Shown here one piece after another: positions 16,902 through 26,119 of a DNA stretch of 64,000 bases. The stretch is from Sinorhizobium fredii (lineage in GTDB: Bacteria > Pseudomonadota > Alphaproteobacteria > Rhizobiales > Rhizobiaceae), in the NCBI RefSeq assembly GCF_002944405.1, contig NZ_CP024307.1, positions 2,004,501 through 2,068,500 on the forward strand, in the 5' to 3' direction. The translations under genes were made by a program, and so were the position numbers. Under the pieces are notes generated by a model. That model saw nothing but the letters and a program-made list of their open reading frames with translations, was not told the DNA's origin and searched no databases. Each line of letters begins with the position of its first letter. Positions within the stretch are counted from its first letter, which is position 1.

Positions 16902-17795
16902 TCAAACCAGCATCGACTGCTGGGCGAAGATACCTGCCATCGCGCCTTGCCATGATGCCGTGGTGACCGAGGGCATGAGGGGGTTGGCGAGGTCGCCGGC
17001 GGCGTAGATGCCGGGCATGCTGGTTTCGCGGCGCTCGTCGACCTTGAGGGCGATGCCGAGGGGCGTATCGAGCGTGGCGAGGCCCAGTGATTCATGCAGG
17101 TTTGCGGACGGCTTGTTGCGCGGATGCGCGAACAGGATGTCGACCGCGACATCGGGGCCGGTATCGAGCTTGACGGTGGCGCTATGGCCCCCGTGACGGG
17201 CGATCTCGGTAATCCGGCCCTCGACGACAGGTATGTTGCGACGCGCCAGATCGGCCCGGATATCCGGCGGAATGTCGTGACCATCGGCGAAGAGCGTCAA
17301 TCTGTGGGTCCAATCGTGGAACAGCCTGACCTGATTGTGCGACTGCGGGCCGGACCAGACGAGGCCCCAATGCTGGCCGGCGACTTCAAAGCCGTCGCAA
17401 TAGGGGCAGGGCACGATGGACGTGCCCCAGCCTTCGGCAAAGCCAGGAACATCAGGCATCTGGTCGGCGACGCCATAGCTCAGGATCAGGCGCCGCGCCC
17501 CAAGGCTTTCGCCATCGCCAGTAAGGACGGAGAAATCATCGATGGCGCCGGAGACGCTGTCGGCCCGGGCATTGACCAGCCTGATCGTGGGATAACGCGC
17601 CAGCTGCTGCCGCGCCTCGGCCAGGATGTCCAGCGGAGGCTTGTGATCGTGACCGAGCAAGCCATGCGAGTGGCCAGCGAAGCGATTGCGCGGCAGGCCG
17701 GTATCGAGAACGGTGACCTTGCGGCGGGCACGGCCGAGCTGCAGGGCGCCGGCGAGGCCGGCAAAGCTGCCGCCGATGATGATGACGTCATCCAT
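16902..17795 (-). CDS. NAD(P)/FAD-dependent oxidoreductase (thioredoxin reductase-like)
   Basis: 297 residues with two nucleotide-binding regions: FAD loop DDVIIIGGSFAGLAGALQLG at the N-terminus, and the C-terminal MPGIYAAGDLANPLMPSV where FAD pyrophosphate binds. A CPYCDGFEV segment near residue 130 sits where thioredoxin reductase has its CxxC pair, but the flanks are of the CPYCxGxE subclass whose partners are often unknown. The start at 17795 uses GGAG in the leader; longer frames run through a remnant ORF. It is transcribed divergently from a TetR gene that probably controls it and shares a unit with the ICMT-like gene. Confidence 0.9.
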   Translation of the reverse strand: MDDVIIIGGSFAGLAGALQLGRARRKVTVLDTGLPRNRFAGHSHGLLGHDHKPPLDILAEARQQLARYPTIRLVNARADSVSGAIDDFSVLTGDGESLGARRLILSYGVADQMPDVPGFAEGWGTSIVPCPYCDGFEVAGQHWGLVWSGPQSHNQVRLFHDWTHRLTLFADGHDIPPDIRADLARRNIPVVEGRITEIARHGGHSATVKLDTGPDVAVDILFAHPRNKPSANLHESLGLATLDTPLGIALKVDERRETSMPGIYAAGDLANPLMPSVTTASWQGAMAGIFAQQSMLV

Positions 17796-17910
17796 GGTGA
17801 GGGGCTCCGTTTTGCGGATAGAGGGTTGGTTTGGGCTGTGCGGTGGCCTGGGCACGGGGGACGCCAATGGTGTAAAGCGCGGTCAGCTTCAGCAGTGTTC
17901 GTCGTTGCAT
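17788..17910 (-). pseudogene. Orphan 40-codon frame with a Tat-like signal peptide
   Basis: A short frame starting MQRRTLLKLTALYTIGVPRA resembles a twin-arginine or Sec leader with an RR motif and an AQA cleavage site, but only about 18 further residues follow before a stop inside the first codons of the flavoprotein gene. It looks like the preserved 5' end of an exported-protein gene whose body was lost, or a small secreted peptide. No clear ribosome site was seen. Confidence 0.35.
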
Positions 17911-17964
17911 GGCACCCTCGTTTTTCGATTCATTCTTTGGCTTGCATATTTCTGAAACTGCATG

Positions 17965-17990
17965 GTATCCTAATTCAAGAATAACGATAC
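17965..17990. promoter_or_regulatory. Candidate TetR operator (imperfect palindrome)
   Basis: GTATCCTAATTCA and its near reverse complement AGAATAACGATAC (10 of 13 pairs) sit in the divergent interval between the flavoprotein and TetR genes, about 20 bases before the TetR GTG. The AT-rich, symmetric form and position fit a TetR-family operator. Confidence 0.5.
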
Positions 17991-18010
17991 TGTCAAGGAC
18001 TGGAATTGTT

Positions 18011-18658
18011 GTGAGCGAAAATAGTCAGAGCCGGCGCGGCCGGCCCGTCAACGAGGCGCTTGGCCAAACGATAGTCGACGCAGCGAGCGAACTCTTTGCG
18101 GAATTGGGTTTTCACGCGACGACATTGGACAAGGTCGCCCAGCGAGCGAAAATATCCAAGCTCAGCATCTACAAGCACTTCGAGAACAAGGAGGCGCTGT
18201 TCGGGGCGGCCTTTACGGCTCGCTGCCATCAGTTTTTACCACAGGCCCTTTTTGAAGGCGTCGACGGTTCGGTCGAAGATCAGCTCATGGCGGTGGGATC
18301 ATCCCTGCTTCGCACGCTGTTGCGCCCGGACGTCAGCGGTGTCGAAGCCATGGTCATGGCCGACAAGACCAATCAAAGCTCATTAAGCAAGCTTCATTAC
18401 GAAGCCGGCCCCGCCCATATCATCGCCCAAATCGAGGCCCTGTTGCGTCAGTTGCACGCGAAGGCGGTTCTGAACGTGCCAGATCCCCTCCGGTCCGCCC
18501 GCTTGTTTGCTGCGCTTTTCAAAGGATGCGATCTCCTGATTATCGCACGCTTCGATCAGGCGAGAGCAGAGGACGACAACGAAATCGAATCCTATTGCCG
18601 GTCGGCCGTTGCCATGTTCATCGCCGCGCACGGTGGCAACGACCACGCAGGCGGATAG
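18011..18658 (+). CDS. TetR/AcrR family transcriptional regulator
   Basis: About 215 residues. N-terminal helix-turn-helix at residues 15-60: VDAASELFAELGFHATTLDKVAQRAKISKLSIYKHFENKEALF. The C-terminal ligand domain is of the AefR-like type (AMVMADKTNQ...RLFAALFKGCDLLII). The GTG at 18011 is a conservative start; upstream sequence reads through the promoter and palindrome. It is divergent from the TrxR-like flavoprotein and ICMT-like genes and probably represses them. Confidence 0.9.
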   Translation: MSENSQSRRGRPVNEALGQTIVDAASELFAELGFHATTLDKVAQRAKISKLSIYKHFENKEALFGAAFTARCHQFLPQALFEGVDGSVEDQLMAVGSSLLRTLLRPDVSGVEAMVMADKTNQSSLSKLHYEAGPAHIIAQIEALLRQLHAKAVLNVPDPLRSARLFAALFKGCDLLIIARFDQARAEDDNEIESYCRSAVAMFIAAHGGNDHAGG

Positions 18659-18709
18659 CCTAGTTAGGATCAAAATCAGGATGTTGGTCGATCCTGCAAT
18701 CAAACGGGA

Positions 18710-19225
18710 TTAAGCCATCGCCGGCTCGCGGGAGCGGCGCGGCGGCGCTTGCGGCGGCCTTGCAGCAGATGCCGATAGAGCTCCAGCGCATAGTCTTCCT
18801 TGCCGTAGATAAAGCGATAGATCGTCTCGCTGCAGACGCGGACTGCGCTCACGCCATCGGCAAGCAGGCGACCGGCGATCTGCTCCGGCGACCAAAGCGC
18901 CTTCCGCTGCTCGATCCACGTAATTGCGGGTGACGCCTGAGCTCGCGAAGCCGTCGCGACGCTCCTTGGAGATGTCGTTGGCAATGCCGCTGTAGTAGCC
19001 GCTGTATTCCGGAGACTCGGCATCGTGAAAGGTGTTGCGCTTCAGCTCGCGGTAGATCGTCGAGCGATGACGGCCGAGCTGCCGAGCAATCTCGGCAAGC
19101 GAAACCTTGCGTTCCATCAGCTGATGCAAACGACGACGATCGGGAAGGGTGAGCTGCGAATAGCAAAGCGACATGCAAAAAATTCCAAGGGCCAACTCAT
19201 TGTCTTTATTGCCATGTCGCACTTG
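18710..19225 (-). mobile_element. IS30-family insertion sequence remnant
   Basis: A damaged IS30-type transposase, N-terminal part only. Frame one gives YSQLTLPDRRRLHQLMERK then VSLAEIARQLGRHRSTIYRE (the helix-turn-helix); a frameshift near 18925 leads to TWIEQRKALWSPEQIAGRLL and SETIYRFIYGKED, the IS30 middle. The catalytic DDE domain is absent and the frame ends at 18700-18710. One transposon end probably lies near 19200-19225; no matching second end was found. It is a non-mobile fossil. Confidence 0.8.
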
Positions 19226-19351
19226 GAAATAGAATGTACCCCGGCCAATAGAAAAATCGCATAAGATAGATTATGGAACTAACCCATCGGAGATAATTCC
19301 ACTATTTCAATCCGAATCAAAAGCTTGCAGGCAAATCCTCTCAGACAGCCT

Positions 19352-20188
19352 TTACGCCTCTTCGGCGGTCGGCACGTCGACTTCGAGCTCCAGCCGCATC
19401 ATGTCATAAGCCGGCTCGACATGGTCCGGCGTCTCGTCGCGCACGACGTCGTAGTCGAGCGGCACATGCATGTGCGTCAGTACGGCGCGCTTCGGCTGCA
19501 GTCGCTCGATCCAGCCGAGCGACTGCACCAGCGACAGATGGCTTGGATGAAACTTGTACTGCAAGGTGTCGATGACCAAGAGATCGAGTTGACTGAGCTT
19601 GCCGATCGTCTCGGCCGGAAAGTCGCTGACGTCGCTGCAGTAGGCAAAATTGCCGATGCGGAAGCCGAGCGAATGGATGTTTCCATGAAACTGCATCAGA
19701 GGCTGGAAGGCTATCGGTCCGCCGGCGCCGTGGACGATAACCGGCGGAAGATCCTCTGGGATGACATGCGGTTCGACGATCGGCGGATATCCGCTGCCGG
19801 GCGGCGCTTCCAGGCAGTAGCGGAATCCGTCGCGAATCCGAGCCATGGTATAGGCGTCCGCCCAGATCGGCACACGCCTGCGGTTTTCGATGACGAAGCC
19901 GCGCAGATCGTCGATGCCGTGCAGATGATCCGCATGCGCATGCGTGTAAAGCACGGCGTCGATGTGGCGCACATCGGCCGCCACCATCTGGGTGCGGAAA
20001 TCGGGGCCTGTGTCGATGACGACGGTCGTCTTGCCGCCGTCCGGTGCGAACTGCTCCACGAGCAGCGCGGCGCGCAAGCGGCGATTGCGTGGATTTGACG
20101 GATCGCAGGCACCCCAGTCGCCGGTGATGCGCGGCACCCCGGGCGACGAGCCGCAGCCCAGGATGGTGAAGACCCGCCGAAACGCCAC
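19352..20188 (-). CDS. MBL fold metallo-hydrolase (PhnP-like)
   Basis: 278 residues of the metallo-beta-lactamase fold. The metal motif is HAHADHLHGIDDLR (HxHxDH), with further ligands in MQFHGN and near the end THMHVPLDYD. The N-terminal FTILGCGSSPGVPRITGDWGAC matches the PhnP/phosphoribosyl cyclic phosphodiesterase-like subgroup, also seen beside tatD in other alphaproteobacteria; the true substrate is unknown. It starts with a probable GTG only a few bases after the TatD stop, so the two are co-translated. Last gene of the rlpA-to-MBL run. Confidence 0.9.
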   Translation of the reverse strand: MAFRRVFTILGCGSSPGVPRITGDWGACDPSNPRNRRLRAALLVEQFAPDGGKTTVVIDTGPDFRTQMVAADVRHIDAVLYTHAHADHLHGIDDLRGFVIENRRRVPIWADAYTMARIRDGFRYCLEAPPGSGYPPIVEPHVIPEDLPPVIVHGAGGPIAFQPLMQFHGNIHSLGFRIGNFAYCSDVSDFPAETIGKLSQLDLLVIDTLQYKFHPSHLSLVQSLGWIERLQPKRAVLTHMHVPLDYDVVRDETPDHVEPAYDMMRLELEVDVPTAEEA

Positions 20189-20190
20189 GT

Positions 20191-20970
20191 CTAGAGCCTC
20201 GGCATCTTGGAAAAGATTCGCAAGGCGTTTTCCGTCGTGATCTCCGCAATTTCCTCTTTCGTGACGCCGATTGTTTCGGCGAGGACGTCGGCCGTGTGCG
20301 CAACATAGGCCGGCTCGTTGCGCTTGCCGCGGAAAGGCTTCGGCGCCAGATAGGGCGCATCCGTTTCGACGATCAGGCGATCGCGCGGGATCGTCTTGGC
20401 TAAATCCCTCAGTTCCTGAGACTTCGGGAAGGTCAGGATTCCCGAAAAGGAGACATAGCCGCCGAGATCGACGCCGGTGCGCGCCAGGTCGGCTCCGGAA
20501 GAGAAGCAGTGGAGAAGGAAGGGGAAGGCACCCTTCCCCGCTTCCTCCGTCAGGATCGCAGCCATATCCTCGTCCGCCGACCGGCTGTGAATGACGAGCG
20601 GCAGCCCGGTTTCGCGCGCCGCCGCTATATGGCGACGCAGACCCTCCGCCTGCGCATCTCGCGGTGCATTGTCGTAGAAATAGTCAAGACCCGCCTCGCC
20701 GATCGCCACCACCTTCGGATGGGCCGACAGGCGCACGAGGTCCTTCGCCGTGATGTCCAGCTCTTGGTCGGCGTTGTGCGGATGGGTACCGACCGAGCAG
20801 AAGACGTTCTCGTATTTCTCGGCGATCGCCAATATCGACTCGAAGCGCTTCACGCGGGTCGAGATTGTCACCATCTGGGTCACGCCTGCCTGCCGGGCGC
20901 GTTGGATGATCTCGTCGCGCTCGGCGTCGAAATCCGAAAAATCCAGATGGCAGTGCGTGTCGATCAGCAT
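20191..20970 (-). CDS. TatD family metal-dependent hydrolase
   Basis: 259 residues of the TatD deoxyribonuclease family (TIM-barrel, metal-dependent). Motifs: DTHCHLDF at the N-terminus, VAIGEAGLDYFYD, LPLVIHSR and LIVETDAPYLAPKPFRGKRNEP. Members have 3'-5' exonuclease or D-aminoacyl-tRNA-like hydrolase activity. It lies about 20 bases after metG and directly before the MBL hydrolase gene; the metG-tatD-MBL order is common in alphaproteobacteria. Confidence 0.95.
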   Translation of the reverse strand: MLIDTHCHLDFSDFDAERDEIIQRARQAGVTQMVTISTRVKRFESILAIAEKYENVFCSVGTHPHNADQELDITAKDLVRLSAHPKVVAIGEAGLDYFYDNAPRDAQAEGLRRHIAAARETGLPLVIHSRSADEDMAAILTEEAGKGAFPFLLHCFSSGADLARTGVDLGGYVSFSGILTFPKSQELRDLAKTIPRDRLIVETDAPYLAPKPFRGKRNEPAYVAHTADVLAETIGVTKEEIAEITTENALRIFSKMPRL

Positions 20971-20990
20971 CCGTTCGCTCTCGCTTACGC

Positions 20991-22535
20991 TTACGGTGCA
21001 ACGTAGCGCGGAAAGACCGGCTTCGGCGCCTCGAGCGGCGTGCCGGGAACCAGGCGGCCCGGCTCGCCAAGGTCGGCGAAACTGCGCCTTTCTTCGGGGA
21101 CCGCCACCAGATCCAAGAGCTTGCCCGCCGATTCGGGCATGAAGGGCTGCAGCAGGATCGCGATCTGGCGCACCACCTCCGCCGTCACGTAGAGCACGGT
21201 CCCCATGCGCTCCGGATCAGTCTTCTTGAGCGCCCAGGGTTCCTGCCCGGCGAAATAGCGGTCCGTCTCGGAAACCACGGCAATGATCGCGGCGAGCGCG
21301 CGGTGGATGAGCTGCTTGCCCATTTCCTCACGCGTCGTATCGAGGAGCGAATCGGCGGCAACGAGCATCGCCTTATCCTCGTCCGTCAGCGGACCGCAGA
21401 CCGGAATCTGGGCGTCGCAGTTCTTGACGATCATGGACAGAGAGCGGCTGGCGAGATTGCCGATACCGTTGGCTAGGTCGGAATTGATGCGGGTCGCGAT
21501 TCCCTCCTCGCTGTAGCTGCCGTCCTGGCCGAAGGAGACTTCCCGCAGGAAGAAATAGCGGATCTGGTCCAAGCCGAAATGTTCGACGAGGTTGAACGGG
21601 TCGACCACGTTGCCGAGCGACTTCGACATCTTCTCGCCCTTGTTGAGCAGGAAACCATGCGCGAAGACGCGTTTCGGCAGCGGCAGGCCCGCCGACATCA
21701 GGAAAGCCGGCCAGTAGACGGCATGGAAGCGGATGATGTCTTTGCCGATGACGTGGATATTTGCCGGCCAGAACTTTGCCCGCGGTCCCGACGGATCGGC
21801 CAAATAGCCCGTCGCGGTGAGATAGTTCGTCAAGGCGTCCACCCAGACATACATGACATGGGCAGGATCGTTCGGCACCCGGATGCCCCAGTCGAAGGTC
21901 GTGCGCGAGACCGACAGATCCTTCAGGCCCGACTTGACGAAGGAGATCACCTCGTTGCGCCGCTCGGCGGGGCCGATGAAATCGGGGTTGTCCTCGTAAA
22001 GTTTCAGGAGCTTGTCCTGATAGGCCGACAGACGGAAGAAGTAGCTCTCCTCCTCCACCCACTCGACCGGCGTTCCCTGCGGCCCGTAGCGCACACCGTC
22101 GTCGCGCAGTTCCGTCTCGTTTTCCTGGTAATAGGCCTCGTCGCGAACAGAGTACCAGCCGGCATAGGAATCCTTGTAAAGATCACCCGCCTCGCCCATG
22201 CGGATCCAGATTGCCTGCGACGCCTCGTGATGACGCTTCTCCGTGGTGCGGATGAAATCGTCGTTCGATGCGTTGAGCAGTTCGGCCATCTTTTCGAACT
22301 CCGCCGAGTTGCGGTCGGCAAGCTCCTGCGGCGAGATCCCCTCTTTGCGTGCCGTCTGCTGCATCTTCTGGCCGTGTTCGTCGGTCCCCGTCAGGAAGAA
22401 GACCTCGCGCCCGTCCAGCCTCTGATAGCGCGCCATGGCGTCCGTCGCGATCAGCTCATAGGCGTGGCCGATATGCGGCTTGCCGTTCGGGTAAGAAATC
22501 GCGGTGGTGATGTAGAACGGGGACGTATCTCTCAT
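20991..22535 (-). CDS. metG: Methionyl-tRNA synthetase
   Basis: 514 residues, the short MetG form without the C-terminal tRNA-binding extension. The class I signatures are visible: [17 protein letters not shown] (HIGH) near the start and [16 protein letters not shown] (KMSKS) in the second half. It charges tRNA-Met with methionine. The C-terminal third carries the anticodon-binding helices. The start at 22535 fits the [18 protein letters not shown] pattern; the Shine-Dalgarno site is weak. Followed by tatD after about 20 bases. Confidence 0.98.
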   Translation of the reverse strand: MRDTSPFYITTAISYPNGKPHIGHAYELIATDAMARYQRLDGREVFFLTGTDEHGQKMQQTARKEGISPQELADRNSAEFEKMAELLNASNDDFIRTTEKRHHEASQAIWIRMGEAGDLYKDSYAGWYSVRDEAYYQENETELRDDGVRYGPQGTPVEWVEEESYFFRLSAYQDKLLKLYEDNPDFIGPAERRNEVISFVKSGLKDLSVSRTTFDWGIRVPNDPAHVMYVWVDALTNYLTATGYLADPSGPRAKFWPANIHVIGKDIIRFHAVYWPAFLMSAGLPLPKRVFAHGFLLNKGEKMSKSLGNVVDPFNLVEHFGLDQIRYFFLREVSFGQDGSYSEEGIATRINSDLANGIGNLASRSLSMIVKNCDAQIPVCGPLTDEDKAMLVAADSLLDTTREEMGKQLIHRALAAIIAVVSETDRYFAGQEPWALKKTDPERMGTVLYVTAEVVRQIAILLQPFMPESAGKLLDLVAVPEERRSFADLGEPGRLVPGTPLEAPKPVFPRYVAP

Positions 22536-22709
22536 GGCGGCTTCGATTTATCTCGGATCGGAAACTATGGCTGCTATTAGCGCATCGCCTTTAGGTAGGG
22601 AACCGCTACGCCCAGAAAAACCCTGAGGGACAGTAGCGTCTTCAGGCAGCTTGGCCGTTGACATCTGCGGCCGGTGGGAACAAACCATAAACACGGAAAG
22701 GGGAAAGCG

Positions 22710-23003
22710 ATGCTGCGTGATCTCAAGGAAAAGTTCGAAAAAGCTTCGGCTGCCTATGCCAACCAACACGCCATCGTCCGAGATCCGGACTGGTACATTC
22801 TGAGGCTGCAGGAGGAGCTCGGCGAACTGACACAGGCATGGAACAAGGCGAGCGGTCGCGGGCGAACGGCTGGCACGCCGATCGACGCATTGCGACGGTC
22901 GCTTGCAGACGAGACGGCCGATCTTCTCGGCCATGTCCTGCTCTTCGCCTACACTACAGCGCCGCGCGTCTATAGACGAGCAAAGGCCGCTGTAGCACTT
23001 TGA
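22710..23003 (+). CDS. MazG-like nucleotide pyrophosphohydrolase, C-terminus replaced
   Basis: 97 residues. MLRDLKEKFEKASAAYANQH, then LQEELGELTQAWNKASGRGR and SLADETADLLGHVLLFAY are a MazG-like (all-alpha NTP pyrophosphatase) pattern with metal-binding ExxE and ExxD positions. After codon 81 the frame enters a RIME-like repeat and ends VYRRAKAAVAL. The presumed original end, DIDLAAAIERKWKFRPD then stop, is still readable at 23060-23117 beyond the repeat if one T is removed. So a repeat inserted and cut off the last residues. The ATG at 22710 follows AAAGGGGAAAG. It opposes metG and holB. Confidence 0.7.
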   Translation: MLRDLKEKFEKASAAYANQHAIVRDPDWYILRLQEELGELTQAWNKASGRGRTAGTPIDALRRSLADETADLLGHVLLFAYTTAPRVYRRAKAAVAL

Positions 23004-23058
23004 ATTGCTGAATGATTTTTTCCTCAAATCGATTCCGATTTAAGGAATCATGCAGTAA
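22953..23058. repeat. RIME-like palindromic intergenic element, full length
   Basis: A 106-base element made of two palindromes: CTACAGCG (22954-22961) with CGCTGTAG (22988-22995), and a 13-base arm pair at 23005-23017 and 23046-23058 with two mismatches. Layout and words such as TTTAAGGAATCATGCAGT match my recollection of RIME1 elements, repeated many times in Sinorhizobium genomes between genes. Here it interrupts a coding region. Confidence 0.75.
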
Positions 23059-23111
23059 CGATATCGACCTTTGCCGCGGCGATCGAGCGGAAGTGGAAAT
23101 TCAGGCCGGAC

Positions 23112-24143
23112 CTATAGGGCGTCCTTCAAATCGTCGAGCAGGGACAGGATCGTCTGCTTGCGATCGAGATTATAGGCGTCGCTTACGGTCAGCCGCTCGC
23201 CGAAGCTGCCGGAGAGCCTGGCGAAGCGCTCGGCTCGGTGAATGTCGCCGGCAATGGCCGCCTCGCGCGCCAGCCGCATCACCCTCCCCGTGACGAGCGA
23301 CGAGAAGAAGTCGTAAATCGTTTCGCTGTCCCTCGCCGAGAGAATGTCGGCGAGCTTGTGCATCTGCTTGCGGACGGCCGGGCCCTTCCCTGCGAGAACG
23401 TCCTCGAAGGCGGCTGCGATGTCGAGCCCGCCATAATTGATCAGCTTCAGCGCCTCGGAAACGCTGCCGCTCGCCGCGGCAATGATTCCATCGGCGCTCG
23501 GACCGGCCAGATCGAAGCCCAGATGGGCGAGCGCCAGGCGCATTGGCTCCGCTTCGAGCGGCTTCATCCGCAGCGGCAGGCAGCGCGAACGGATCGTCGG
23601 CAACAGCTTTCCGGGCGCGTGCGTCAGCACGAGAAACAGTGAGCGGCGCGGCGGCTCCTCGAGGATCTTCAGAATCGCGTTGGCGGCATTGCGGTTGAGA
23701 TCGTCGGCGGGATCGACGATGACGATGCGCCAGTTCCCCGTGCCCGATGTCTGCCCGAAGAATTTTCCGGCGCGGCGGACCTCGTCCACGGTGATCGCTC
23801 CCTTCGCCCTGCCCGTCTTCTCGTCGACGGGGCGCGTGAGATGCAACAGATTGTGCGACGCGCCGGAGGCAAGCTGCCGCGTGACGAGCGACGCCGGATA
23901 GGGGTCGTCGAGGAGTTCGGGCGCCTCCGCGGGCTCGGGATGGCTGAGCACATGATTGGCGAACCGGAACGCGAGCGTCGCCTTGCCGATCCCCTCGGGG
24001 CCTTCGATGAGGATTGCATGGTGGCCCTTGCCGGACCTGTAGTTCTGGGCAAGAAAGGCTTCGGCTTCACGATGGCCGAAGAGCTTGTTGTTTTCCACGG
24101 GAGCGACTGCCCCCTCGAGCACGCCGGGACGTTCCATGGTCAT
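23112..24143 (-). CDS. holB: DNA polymerase III delta-prime subunit
   Basis: Clamp-loader component: 343 residues with an AAA+ core. Walker A-type [20 protein letters not shown] near residues 44-63; sensor-1 region [17 protein letters not shown] near 160-180. The C-terminal part is the helical collar. It loads the beta clamp with the other holo-enzyme subunits. The start is the ATG at 24143, which overlaps the tmk stop in ATGA; longer readings would extend into tmk. Downstream it ends at a site shared with the opposing MazG-like remnant stop. Confidence 0.95.
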   Translation of the reverse strand: MTMERPGVLEGAVAPVENNKLFGHREAEAFLAQNYRSGKGHHAILIEGPEGIGKATLAFRFANHVLSHPEPAEAPELLDDPYPASLVTRQLASGASHNLLHLTRPVDEKTGRAKGAITVDEVRRAGKFFGQTSGTGNWRIVIVDPADDLNRNAANAILKILEEPPRRSLFLVLTHAPGKLLPTIRSRCLPLRMKPLEAEPMRLALAHLGFDLAGPSADGIIAAASGSVSEALKLINYGGLDIAAAFEDVLAGKGPAVRKQMHKLADILSARDSETIYDFFSSLVTGRVMRLAREAAIAGDIHRAERFARLSGSFGERLTVSDAYNLDRKQTILSLLDDLKDAL

Positions 24144-24817
24144 GATGCCGCTTCGACCGCGGACGACTGCGGTTCGCCATTGCCCGGCAGCAGCGCCTCC
24201 ACCAGCCTCAGGACTTCCGCTGCGATCGCCTCCGGAGGACGGGTGGCATTGACGACCCGGCACCGCTGGGGATCGGCCTCGGCAATGTCGAGGAAAGCCT
24301 CGCGGCGCTTCTCGTGCGTCTCGAGCTGCTCCTTTTCGAAGCGGTCCGGGTCCTCGCTGGAACGGCGCCGGGCGCGTTCCAACCCGACCTCAGCAGGCAG
24401 ATCGAAGATGATCGTCCGATCGGGAATGACGCCGTTCACGGCGACGCGCTCGAGCGTTTCGATGAAGCCGGGCTCGAGATTGCCGGTGACGCCCTGATAG
24501 ACGCGGGAGGAATCCATGAAGCGGTCACAGAGCACGATCCTCCCGTGCTGCAAGGCGGGGCGGATGACTTCCTCGACATGGTCGCTGCGCGCCGCCGCGA
24601 ACAGAATCGCCTCCATGCGGACACCGAAGGGTTCCGCTGCACCCGACAGTAAGACGTGGCGGACCGCCTCCGCCCCTATGGAGCCGCCGGGCTCACGGGT
24701 GGTCAGCACGTCAAAGCCTCGGGCGCTGAGCGAATCGGCGAGAAGGCGCATCTGGGTCGATTTTCCCGCCCCTTCTCCACCCTCGAATGTTACGAACAAT
24801 CCCTTTGTCAGCGACAC
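24140..24817 (-). CDS. tmk: Thymidylate kinase
   Basis: Phosphorylates dTMP to dTDP. About 225 residues with P-loop [12 protein letters not shown], the substrate motif TTREPGGS, and [19 protein letters not shown]. The exact start is uncertain: a GTG at 24817 (reading [14 protein letters not shown]) has GGAAGA upstream; an ATG at 24841 adds eight residues but lacks a ribosome site. Overlaps holB by ATGA, a very common tmk-holB arrangement. Upstream is the D-alanyl-D-alanine carboxypeptidase gene. Confidence 0.96.
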   Translation of the reverse strand: MSLTKGLFVTFEGGEGAGKSTQMRLLADSLSARGFDVLTTREPGGSIGAEAVRHVLLSGAAEPFGVRMEAILFAAARSDHVEEVIRPALQHGRIVLCDRFMDSSRVYQGVTGNLEPGFIETLERVAVNGVIPDRTIIFDLPAEVGLERARRRSSEDPDRFEKEQLETHEKRREAFLDIAEADPQRCRVVNATRPPEAIAAEVLRLVEALLPGNGEPQSSAVEAAS

Positions 24818-24897
24818 AAGTTCTTCCAGATCGGCGTGCATACCGGTTCTGTTTAGCCGATTGATCTGGCGGAAGGAACCGTCAAGCACCGCATTTG

Positions 24898-26052
24898 TCA
24901 CAGCCAGAAGAACAGAAGTTCCTGCAGGGCGTCGAGCGCCCGGCTGCTGAGCGTGCCGGGCCCAACCGCCTCGGCCGTTCTGACCGGCACTTCCCTCAGC
25001 AGCTTCTCGCCGTTCCAGAGCTTGACGACGCCTACCTGCTGGCCGGCTGCCACCGGCGCCGTCAGCGGCCATTTGTAGACGATCCTCGCCGTCAACCGTT
25101 CCGGATTGTTGACCGGAAGCAGCAGGTCGACCGGGTCACCCGCGACCAGCGAGACGCGAGACGCCGCCCCGCCGTAAACGCTCGCCTCGCCGATCGTCTC
25201 GCCTTCAGCGAAGATGCGCCGCTTCTCGAAATTCGTCATTGCCCAGTCGAGCACGCGGCGGCTTTCCTCGATCCTCTCCTTGTCGGTTTCAAGGCCGGCC
25301 ATCGCCAGATAGACCCGGCGGTCGCCGCGCTGCATGGAGGCGGCAAGCGAGAAGCCGAACCCTTCCGCAAAACCGGTCGCCAGCCCGTCGACTCCGACAT
25401 TGGCGGCAATCAGCGGGTTCTTGTTGCGCTGAAGGATCTTGTTCCACTCGAATTCAGGCTGAGCATAGAGGCGGTAGAATTCCGGATGCGCGTCGCGCAG
25501 ATGGCGTGACAGGGTGACGAGTTCACGCATCGTGATCCTGCTTCCCGGATCCGGCAGGCCCGTCGCATTCTTGAAGGTCGCAACCGGCATGCCAAGCGCG
25601 CGGGCGCGTTTGTTCATCCGTTCGGCGAAGGCCGCCTCACTGCCGGCCATGCCCTCGGCCAGGATGATGCAGGCGTCATTCGCCAGTTGCACAGTCGCGC
25701 CTTGAATGAGGTCTGCAACGCGGATCTGGGATTTGATCGCGGCGAACATCGTGGCCGTGCCGGACGGTGCACCGCCTGTTCGCCAGGCATGTTCGGAAAC
25801 CGGAAAGGTCGTCTCCGGCGTCAGTTCGCCCTTCTCCAGCGCCTCGAAGACCACGTCCATTGCCATCAGCTTGGCAAGCGAGGCGGGCGGTACAGGATCG
25901 TCTTCGCCGCGCGCGAAGAGCACGGTGCCTGTTTCCGCATCGACGAGGTAGATTTGCTTCGCCTTCGTATCGAAGGCCGGCGTTTGCGCTGTCGCCTCCC
26001 CCTGAGCGATCGCCGCCAGGATGCCCACGATCGCGAACCACTTCATGCGCAT
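24898..26052 (-). CDS. DacF-like penicillin-binding protein with altered SxN and KTG motifs
   Basis: 384 residues with a signal peptide ([20 protein letters not shown], cleavage near AQA) and the peptidase S11 domain, then a C-terminal beta domain. The catalytic SxxK is intact (SLAK, Ser58-Lys61). However the SxN position reads L123-A124-N125 and the KTG position reads A225-T226-G227, so two of three canonical active-site motifs are changed. If the usual role holds it would trim D-Ala from peptidoglycan stem peptides; the changes may mean reduced or different activity. GGAG precedes the ATG by six bases. It lies between rlpA and tmk on the same strand. Confidence 0.9.
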   Translation of the reverse strand: MRMKWFAIVGILAAIAQGEATAQTPAFDTKAKQIYLVDAETGTVLFARGEDDPVPPASLAKLMAMDVVFEALEKGELTPETTFPVSEHAWRTGGAPSGTATMFAAIKSQIRVADLIQGATVQLANDACIILAEGMAGSEAAFAERMNKRARALGMPVATFKNATGLPDPGSRITMRELVTLSRHLRDAHPEFYRLYAQPEFEWNKILQRNKNPLIAANVGVDGLATGFAEGFGFSLAASMQRGDRRVYLAMAGLETDKERIEESRRVLDWAMTNFEKRRIFAEGETIGEASVYGGAASRVSLVAGDPVDLLLPVNNPERLTARIVYKWPLTAPVAAGQQVGVVKLWNGEKLLREVPVRTAEAVGPGTLSSRALDALQELLFFWL

Positions 26053-26119
26053 AAGAAACTCCGGTTTCTCATGCGGGCATAGCAGTGCAGAGCCCCCCGT
26101 TCAATCGGCATCGATCGGA

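Noticed and set aside
18700..19260. A complete, active IS30 element
   Set aside because: The transposase is frameshifted and lacks the catalytic domain, and only one possible end can be seen.
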